64,000 bases of DNA from an uncultured Eubacteriales bacterium (GTDB lineage: Bacteria; Bacillota; Clostridia; Oscillospirales; UBA644), in the NCBI GenBank assembly GCA_934501435.1, contig CAKSTW010000005.1, positions 62,001 through 126,000 of the forward strand. The letters run 5' to 3'. A model generated the notes under the pieces. The model had not been told where the DNA came from and searched no databases. It was given only the letters and a program-made list of their open reading frames with translations. A program made the position numbers and the translations under genes. Every line of letters starts with the position of its first letter. Within the stretch, counting starts at the first letter, position 1. Shown here in pieces: positions 58,216-64,000 of this stretch.

Positions 58216-59007
58216 GTGAAAAAGATATGTATAATAACAGGCGGCTCTTCCGGTATAGGAAAAAGTGCCGCCGTTTTTATGTCAAAAAACGGATATTCGG
58301 TCTATGAATTTTCAAGAAGAGAAAGCAATATTCCAGATATTGCGCATATTTCCGTCGACGTCACCGACACTTCCGCCGTTAAAAATGCGGTAACCGAAGT
58401 CTTTTCGGCAGAGGAGAGAATAGACATCCTTATAAACTGTGCGGGGTTCGGAATTTCGGGAGCGGCGGAATTTACGGATATTTTGTCTGCGCAAAAACAG
58501 TTCGACGTGAATTTCTTCGGGACTGTCAGGGTATGCGGCGAGATTATTCCGATAATGCGTAAACAGGGTTTCGGCAAGATTATAAACGTCGGGTCTGTCG
58601 CGGGCGTTATTCCGATACCTTTTCAGAGTTTTTATTCCGCGTCGAAAGCCGCTTTGCTTTCTTATACGGAGGCTCTGGCAACGGAACTCCGTCCTTTCGG
58701 AGTGTCCGCCGTCTGCGTCTTGCCCGGTGATATAAAAACGGGCTTTACTTCTGCAAGAAAAAAGGAGAACGCCGGCGACGACATCTATTCGGGCAGAATC
58801 TCCCGTTCCGTTTCGGTAATGGAAAAAGACGAGGAAAAGGGCATGAGCGCCGACGTCGCGGGACGTTATATCGCGAAGATCGCTTCGGATAAAAGCAAGA
58901 AGCCCGTCAGAACGATCGGTATGAAATATAAATTCTTTATCTTTTTATCAAAAATTCTTCCGACAGCCGCAGTTGACAGGATAGTCGGAAAAATTTACGC
59001 GAAATGA
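58216..59007 (+). CDS. Short-chain dehydrogenase/reductase
   Basis: This 263-residue enzyme has the cofactor motif TGGSSGIG (residues 8-15), the NCAGFG motif, catalytic Ser in NVGSVAG and YSASK. Translation starts at GTG 58216 with GGAAGG nine bases upstream. Substrate unknown. The C-terminus is hydrophobic and may contact the membrane. nrdG starts seven bases after its stop. Confidence 0.9.
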   Translation: MKKICIITGGSSGIGKSAAVFMSKNGYSVYEFSRRESNIPDIAHISVDVTDTSAVKNAVTEVFSAEERIDILINCAGFGISGAAEFTDILSAQKQFDVNFFGTVRVCGEIIPIMRKQGFGKIINVGSVAGVIPIPFQSFYSASKAALLSYTEALATELRPFGVSAVCVLPGDIKTGFTSARKKENAGDDIYSGRISRSVSVMEKDEEKGMSADVAGRYIAKIASDKSKKPVRTIGMKYKFFIFLSKILPTAAVDRIVGKIYAK

Positions 59008-59014
59008 GGCACTT

Positions 59015-59701
59015 ATGAAAATAGTGGGTTTTCAAAAGGTTACGCTGTTGGATTTTCCGGGGCTCGTGGCTTGTACGGTCTTTGTCGGCGGGTGCAATTT
59101 CCGCTGTCCGTTCTGTCATAACGCCGACGTCGTCGAGGAAAGTACCGGCGGCGAATTTTCGGAAGAAGAAATTCTTTCTTACTTAACAAAACGAAAAGGC
59201 GTTCTCGACGGGGTCTGCATTACGGGCGGAGAACCTCTGCTTTCCCCCCGGATCCTCGGTTTTATGCGCAGGATAAAAGATCTCGGTTTCAAAATAAAAC
59301 TTGATACGAACGGCAGCATTCCGGCCCGCTTAAAAGAAGCCGTCTTAAGGGGTCTGTGCGATTATGTTGCGATGGATATAAAAAACGCTCTTGAAAAATA
59401 TCCTCTTACCGCAGGGGTGAAAACCGATAACGAAAAAATAAAAGAAAGCGTTGATTTTCTCCTTTCTGGCGCCGTTCCTTACGAATTCCGGACGACAGTT
59501 GTAAAGGAACTTCACACAAAAGACGATATCTTAAAAATATCCGAAGAAATTTCCGGAGCCGCAAAATGGTATCTTCAACAGTTTGTTGATTCGGGAAATC
59601 TGATAGGCTCGGGCTTTTCCGCCTATCTGCCGTCCGAACTCGAAGAGTTTGCCGCCGCCGCACGGAAAAATATACCGGAAACTTTCGTCAGAGGAATATG
59701 A
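59015..59701 (+). CDS. nrdG: Anaerobic ribonucleotide reductase activating protein
   Basis: This 228-residue radical SAM enzyme has the cluster Cys at 27, 31 and 34 (CNFRCPFC) and ITGGEPL. It generates the glycyl radical in NrdD from SAM and a reduced [4Fe-4S] cluster. The length and the CxxxCxxC with DFPG before it fit the NrdG type found in clostridia. The target, nrdD, follows but after a terminator and with its own start region, so the two genes are probably expressed separately. Confidence 0.93.
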   Translation: MKIVGFQKVTLLDFPGLVACTVFVGGCNFRCPFCHNADVVEESTGGEFSEEEILSYLTKRKGVLDGVCITGGEPLLSPRILGFMRRIKDLGFKIKLDTNGSIPARLKEAVLRGLCDYVAMDIKNALEKYPLTAGVKTDNEKIKESVDFLLSGAVPYEFRTTVVKELHTKDDILKISEEISGAAKWYLQQFVDSGNLIGSGFSAYLPSELEEFAAAARKNIPETFVRGI

Positions 59702-59729
59702 CCGTAAGTCCCAAAAAAGTCTCTTTTCA

Positions 59730-59765
59730 ATATCTCCCGAAACCATCGCGGGAGATATTTTTTTA
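59730..59765 (+). terminator. nrdG terminator
   Basis: ATATCTCCCG (59730-59739) pairs with CGGGAGATAT (59749-59758), followed by a T run. Confidence 0.88.
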
Positions 59766-59882
59766 TAAATACAGAAAAAAATGATAAAGTGTTACAAATG
59801 CAACAGCATAAAGGTGCGTAATGTGATACAATATCAGCGTGACACAAGTCAAATAAAACGGTATGCAGAATGGAGAAGGAAA

Positions 59883-62249
59883 ATGTACGGTGTTATTAAG
59901 CGCGACGGCACGGTTGTCGATTTTGAACTTTCAAAAATAAGCAACGCAATAACCATGGCGTTCGACGCCTGTGAAAAACAGTATAACAGGGATACGATAG
60001 ACTTTCTTGCCCTGAAAGTTACGGCGGATTTCGAACCTAAAATTGAAAACGGAAACATCGCCGTCGAAAAAATTCAGGACAGCGTCGAGTCGGTGCTTAT
60101 AAAAGCAGGCTACGACGACGTTTCAAAAGCGTATATCCTTTACCGTAAGCAGAGAGAAAAGGTAAGGAATATAGGCGCGACGATGGTCGACTACAAACAG
60201 ATCGTCGATAACTATCTCAATATAAACGACTGGAGAGTAAAGGAAAATTCCACCGTAACATATTCCGTCGGAGGTCTTATCCTTTCGAATTCGGGAGCGA
60301 TAACCGCAAACTATTGGCTTTCCGAAATTTACGACGATGAGATAGCGTCGGCTCACAGAAATGCCGATATCCATATCCACGACCTTTCCATGCTCACGGG
60401 CTATTGCGCGGGCTGGTCGTTAAAACAACTTATCCAGGAAGGTCTCGGCGGCGTAACGGGAAAAATAACCTCCGCTCCCGCAAAACATCTTGCGACCCTC
60501 TGCAATCAGATGGTAAACTTCCTCGGAATAATGCAGAACGAATGGGCGGGCGCTCAGGCGTTCTCGTCTTTCGATACATATCTTGCGCCGTTTGTAAGGG
60601 CTGATAACCTTTCTTACGACCAGGTCAAAAAATGTATAGAATCGTTTATTTACGGAGTCAACACTCCGAGCCGTTGGGGAACTCAGGCGCCGTTCTCGAA
60701 TATAACCCTCGACTGGGTGGTTCCGAACGATCTTGCCGAACTCAACTGTATTGTCGGCGGTAAAGAACTTGATTTCAAGTATAAAGACTGTCAAAAAGAA
60801 ATGGATATGGTAAACAAAGCCTTTATCGAAGTAATGATAGAGGGCGACGCCCACGGCAGAGGCTTCCAGTATCCTATCCCGACCTATTCGATAACCCGCA
60901 ATTTCGATTGGTCCGAGACCGAAAACAACAGACTGCTTTTCGAAATGACTTCGAAATACGGGACCCCTTATTTCTCGAACTATATAAACAGCGATATGGA
61001 ACCGTCGGACGTCAGAAGTATGTGCTGCCGTCTCCGTCTCGACCTGCGCGAACTCCGCAAGAAATCGGGCGGCTTCTTCGGCAGCGGCGAAAGCACCGGT
61101 TCGGTCGGCGTCGTAACGATAAATATGCCGAGGATAGCGTACCTTGCAAAGGACGAAAAAGATTTCTACGAGAGACTTGATAAACTTATGGATATTTCCG
61201 CAAGAAGCCTTAAAGTCAAGCGTACCGTTATAACAAAACTTCTTGACGCTGGTCTTTATCCGTATACCAAGAGATACCTCGGAACGTTTGCAAACCACTT
61301 CTCGACGATAGGTCTTGTCGGCATGAACGAAGTCGGGCTCAATGCGAAATGGCTCCATGCAGACCTTACCAAAAAGGAAACTCAGGAATTCACAAAGGAC
61401 GTCCTTAATCACATGAGAGAGCGCCTTTCCGACTATCAGGAAAAATACGGCGACCTCTACAACCTTGAGGCTACCCCCGCCGAATCCACTTCCTACCGTC
61501 TTGCAAAACACGACGTCAAAAAATATCCGGGAATAATAACCGCGTCCTCCGCCGAAAACGGAACGCCTTACTATACCAACAGTTCGCATCTTCCCGTCGG
61601 ATATACAGACGATATCTTCACCGCGCTCGATATTCAGGACGAACTGCAGACTCTTTATACTTCGGGAACCGTTTTCCACGCCTTCCTCGGCGAAAAACTG
61701 CCCGACTGGCATGCTGCCGCAAACCTTGTCCGCAAGATCGCCGAAAATTACAGTCTGCCTTATTACACGCTGTCTCCGACCTATTCCGTCTGTAAAAATC
61801 ACGGATATATCGCAGGGGAACAGTTTACCTGTCCCGAATGCGGCGAAAAGACCGAAGTTTACAGCCGTATTACAGGCTACTACCGCCCCGTCCAGAACTG
61901 GAACGACGGAAAAACACAGGAATATAAGGATCGTAAGGTCTACAATATCGGAACTTCGAGACTTACGCACGAGGGCGTGATGAATAAAGAGGAGGAGCCG
62001 TGCTGCTGCGAAAAGAAACTCGACGATGCGACTTATCTTTTCGCGACGGCTACCTGTCCGAACTGCAAGATCGCCTCGGCGACCCTTGACCGCGCGGGTT
62101 TTGCCTATGAAAAGATAATGGCTGCCGACAGACCCGACCTTGTCGAAACTTTCGGTGTGAAACAGGCGCCTACGCTCGTCGTCGTCAAAGACGGAGATTT
62201 TGAAAAAATAAGCGGCGTTTCGGACATCAAAAAATATCTGAACGTATAA
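59883..62249 (+). CDS. nrdD: Anaerobic ribonucleotide reductase fused to glutaredoxin-like domain
   Basis: This 788-residue enzyme has an N-terminal ATP-cone (about 1-90, starting VIKRDGTVVDFE), the class III reductase barrel, a zinc site (CKNH and CPEC), and the glycyl radical motif RITGYY (Gly665). After a CCC stretch, residues about 712-788 form a glutaredoxin/thioredoxin-like domain with CPNC (725-728) and the QAPTLVVV cis-Pro loop. The usual NrdD ends shortly after the glycyl site. The fused domain could be the electron donor in place of formate. ATG 59883 follows GGAGAAGGA; the frame is open a further 34 codons upstream. Confidence 0.95.
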   Translation: MYGVIKRDGTVVDFELSKISNAITMAFDACEKQYNRDTIDFLALKVTADFEPKIENGNIAVEKIQDSVESVLIKAGYDDVSKAYILYRKQREKVRNIGATMVDYKQIVDNYLNINDWRVKENSTVTYSVGGLILSNSGAITANYWLSEIYDDEIASAHRNADIHIHDLSMLTGYCAGWSLKQLIQEGLGGVTGKITSAPAKHLATLCNQMVNFLGIMQNEWAGAQAFSSFDTYLAPFVRADNLSYDQVKKCIESFIYGVNTPSRWGTQAPFSNITLDWVVPNDLAELNCIVGGKELDFKYKDCQKEMDMVNKAFIEVMIEGDAHGRGFQYPIPTYSITRNFDWSETENNRLLFEMTSKYGTPYFSNYINSDMEPSDVRSMCCRLRLDLRELRKKSGGFFGSGESTGSVGVVTINMPRIAYLAKDEKDFYERLDKLMDISARSLKVKRTVITKLLDAGLYPYTKRYLGTFANHFSTIGLVGMNEVGLNAKWLHADLTKKETQEFTKDVLNHMRERLSDYQEKYGDLYNLEATPAESTSYRLAKHDVKKYPGIITASSAENGTPYYTNSSHLPVGYTDDIFTALDIQDELQTLYTSGTVFHAFLGEKLPDWHAAANLVRKIAENYSLPYYTLSPTYSVCKNHGYIAGEQFTCPECGEKTEVYSRITGYYRPVQNWNDGKTQEYKDRKVYNIGTSRLTHEGVMNKEEEPCCCEKKLDDATYLFATATCPNCKIASATLDRAGFAYEKIMAADRPDLVETFGVKQAPTLVVVKDGDFEKISGVSDIKKYLNV

Positions 62250-62253
62250 AATA

Positions 62254-62278
62254 AGCCGCCGAATCTTCGGCGGCTTTC
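62254..62278 (+). terminator. nrdD terminator
   Basis: AGCCGCCGAA (62254-62263) pairs with TTCGGCGGCT (62266-62275), followed by TTTC. The very short loop and short T run make it moderate. Confidence 0.75.
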
Positions 62279-62295
62279 TTTGTTTGAGGAAAAAT

Positions 62296-63192
62296 ATGTA
62301 CGATATAATCATAATCGGCGGAGGTCCGGCAGGGCTTACCGCGGCAATTTATGCCCTGCGAGCGGGCAAAAAAACGCTCGTTATAGAAAAAGGAACTTTC
62401 GGCGGACAGATAACCTTTTCTCCGAAAGTCGAAAATATCCCCGGGTTTACGTCCGTCACGGGAAACGAATTCGCCGAAAAACTTGTCGATCAGGCGCTTT
62501 TTCAGGGGGCTGATTTCGAAGCGTGCGAAGTCCTTTCGGTTTCGGACGGGAAAACAAAAACCGTAAAAACCGACGGCGGCGATTTCGAAGCGAAAGCCGT
62601 TATTGTCGCAACGGGGGCGGCGCACCGCCTTCTGGGGCTTGAAAACGAAGAAAAGTTTATCGGTGAGGGGATTTCTTTCTGCGCGGTCTGCGACGGTGCT
62701 TTTTACAAAGATAAGACCGTCGGAGTCGTCGGCGGCGGAAACTCCGCTTTGCAGGAAGCGATCCTGCTTTCGGGCGTTGCAAAAAAAGTAATTATCATTC
62801 AGAATCTCCCGTATCTTACGGGTGAAAAAAAACTCTGCGAAGAAGTCGAAAAATCGGAAAATATCGAAATTCTTACCGAAACCACCGTCAAAAAACTTCT
62901 CGGCGGAAAGGAACTTTCGGGCGTCGTGACAGAAAAAAACGGCGAAGAAAAAGAAATTGCGCTCGACGGACTTTTCGTGGCTATCGGTCTTGTCCCGCAG
63001 AACGCTCCGTTTGAAAGCGTTCTTTCTCTTGACGAGCGCGGATACGCCGATTCTTCCGATTGCAAAACAAAGACCGACGGCGTTTTTGTTGCGGGTGACT
63101 GCCGCACGAAAAAGATAAGGCAGGTCTCGACCGCGGCGTCGGACGGGGCAATAGCCGCCCTTGCCGCCTGCGATTATATCGACAGATTATGA
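62296..63192 (+). CDS. trxB: Thioredoxin reductase
   Basis: This 298-residue flavoenzyme has the FAD motif IIGGGPAG (6-13), active-site CAVC (Cys129, Cys132), the second nucleotide motif VGGGNSA and the C-terminal FVAGDCR. It should reduce thioredoxin or the glutaredoxin-like domain of NrdD, which is encoded just upstream. I chose ATG 62296, with GAGG six bases upstream; a TTG four codons earlier is possible. It overlaps the next gene by four bases. Confidence 0.94.
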   Translation: MYDIIIIGGGPAGLTAAIYALRAGKKTLVIEKGTFGGQITFSPKVENIPGFTSVTGNEFAEKLVDQALFQGADFEACEVLSVSDGKTKTVKTDGGDFEAKAVIVATGAAHRLLGLENEEKFIGEGISFCAVCDGAFYKDKTVGVVGGGNSALQEAILLSGVAKKVIIIQNLPYLTGEKKLCEEVEKSENIEILTETTVKKLLGGKELSGVVTEKNGEEKEIALDGLFVAIGLVPQNAPFESVLSLDERGYADSSDCKTKTDGVFVAGDCRTKKIRQVSTAASDGAIAALAACDYIDRL

Positions 63193-63824
63193 AATACATT
63201 TTGTGGGACTGGAACGGAACGCTTTTCGACGATTTCGATATATGTCGGTATACGATAGACAAACTGCTTACGGATAACGGACTTCCGACGCTGTCCTCCG
63301 ACGAGGAATACCGCCGTAAATTCTGTTTTCCGATAACCCGTTTTTATAAAAATCTGGGGCTTGATTTTTCGAAAAAACCGTTCGAAAAACTTGCGGTCGA
63401 GTATATGGACATCTATATTCCGCTGAGCCGCGATAAAAAGGTCTGTAACCTTAATAAAAACGCCGTGAAAACGCTTTCCGCCTTTTCAAAAAAAGGATAT
63501 CGGCAGTATATAATTTCGGCGTCGAAAGCCGACGTTCTTAAAAGTCAGGTCGGGAGTTTCGGAATCGAAAAATTCTTTGCCGAAATTGCGGGAATAGGCG
63601 ATATCTACGCCGGCTCAAAAGCAGAAATTGCCATTGAGTGGGAAAAGAAAAACGGAGTTTCGCCGTCCGACATTGTTTTTATCGGCGATTCTCTTCATGA
63701 CTTCGAAATTTCCTCTCTTCTCGGATGCCGTTGTCTTTTATATACCGGCGGACATCAGAACATTCCCGAAAGCAAAGGCTACGAAAAAATAAATTCCCTC
63801 GCAAAGGCGGTTGATTTGATATGA
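63189..63824 (+). CDS. HAD-superfamily phosphatase
   Basis: This 211-residue protein has the HAD nucleophile motif DWNGT (Asp7), a helical cap, SASK in motif II, a Lys in motif III and GDSLHDFE in motif IV. It is similar to phosphoglycolate or nucleotidase-like phosphatases. Substrate unknown. It overlaps trxB and the following gene by ATGA. Confidence 0.9.
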   Translation: MKYILWDWNGTLFDDFDICRYTIDKLLTDNGLPTLSSDEEYRRKFCFPITRFYKNLGLDFSKKPFEKLAVEYMDIYIPLSRDKKVCNLNKNAVKTLSAFSKKGYRQYIISASKADVLKSQVGSFGIEKFFAEIAGIGDIYAGSKAEIAIEWEKKNGVSPSDIVFIGDSLHDFEISSLLGCRCLLYTGGHQNIPESKGYEKINSLAKAVDLI

Positions 63825-64000
63825 TAAGCGAACTTTTCAAAGGCAGACCCGAAGACGAAAGAGAAGACAGGGAAGAGCGCTGCTACGATTTTCTCGATGA
63901 ACTCGGGGTGGAATATTACCGCGTCGATCATCATCCGACCGACACAATGGAAGCGTGCGCCGCCGTCGGCAAAGTTCTCGGCACCGATATAAAGAAAAAT
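63821..64000 (+). CDS. YbaK/ProX-type aminoacyl-tRNA deacylase, partial
   Basis: The first 60 residues of a protein cut by the window end. After a charged N-terminus it reads YDFLDELGVEYYRVDHHP and, further on, EACAAVGKVLG and DIKKN, as in free-standing prolyl-tRNA editing domains (YbaK/ProX), which remove Ala or Cys from mischarged tRNA-Pro. The start overlaps the HAD stop by ATGA. Confidence 0.75.
   Translation, partial: MISELFKGRPEDEREDREERCYDFLDELGVEYYRVDHHPTDTMEACAAVGKVLGTDIKKN

Noticed and set aside
60420..62312. Minus-strand open frame of 630 codons opposite nrdD
   Set aside because: The plus strand encodes a complete NrdD with glycyl-radical motif; the opposite frame is an effect of codon use.

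Overview
The window looks like a chromosomal segment of an anaerobic, gut-type Clostridia bacterium (Oscillospirales or Christensenellales-like; this is inference from gene content, no 16S is present). Supporting signs are a type III glutamine synthetase, an asparagine T-box, class III ribonucleotide reductase, two [FeFe] hydrogenases with Rex, cohesin/dockerin proteins, Nif11/NHLM peptide export, and very regular sigma-A promoters (several are TTGACA-N17-TATAAT).

Layout. 1-3060: SpoIIM-like and YesL-like membrane proteins, a Crp/Fnr regulator, a small membrane protein and an ANTAR regulator. 3270-7421: nitrogen assimilation, with glnN behind an early hairpin/U-tract attenuator next to the ANTAR gene, then asnB behind a T-box with an AAC specifier. 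7526-13128: an EEP-family hydrolase, tRNA-Leu(CAG), two membrane proteins, a glycosyltransferase, an NSS-type sodium symporter and a small secreted protein. 13205-23535: an integrase remnant and a surface cluster of one cohesin protein flanked by two dockerin proteins (700 and 1611 aa), with no catalytic domain recognised.

23651-29815 (minus strand): a seven-gene redox/hydrogen operon reading rex, APH-type kinase, two small [2Fe-2S] proteins, a sensory [FeFe] hydrogenase with PAS domain, PP2C phosphatase, and a second [FeFe] hydrogenase. 29964-32705: phosphodiesterase, LysR regulator, epimerase, small membrane protein. 32772-33360: tRNA-Gln(TTG), then hairpin-array repeats also found behind tRNA-Leu.

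33934-47762 (minus strand) is the most unusual part: a peptide maturation/export locus. Reading in its own direction it has a TetR regulator, STAS anti-anti-sigma factor, SpoIIE phosphatase and RsbW-like kinase (a partner-switching set), a short NHLM secretion protein, a C39 peptidase-ABC exporter, a second NHLM ABC protein, a 78-aa protein coupled to an ECF sigma factor, seven leader-bearing small proteins, a radical SAM/SPASM maturase and an eighth leader peptide. Five of the eight share a Nif11-like leader ending in Gly-Gly. Their cores differ: three are Cys-rich and zinc-ribbon-like, one is non-Cys and beta-rich, one is nearly absent. Another precursor has a 9-residue repeat core.

48042-64000 (plus strand): a trigger-factor-like protein, thioredoxin and a minimal ferredoxin:thioredoxin reductase; a lipoprotein; a heterodimeric ABC exporter; an M16C protease; a GGDEF protein; an SDR enzyme; nrdG and an nrdD fused to a glutaredoxin-like domain; trxB; a HAD phosphatase; and the start of a YbaK/ProX-type deacylase cut by the window edge. 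Coordinates and motifs were read by eye; family calls come from recognition without database search.
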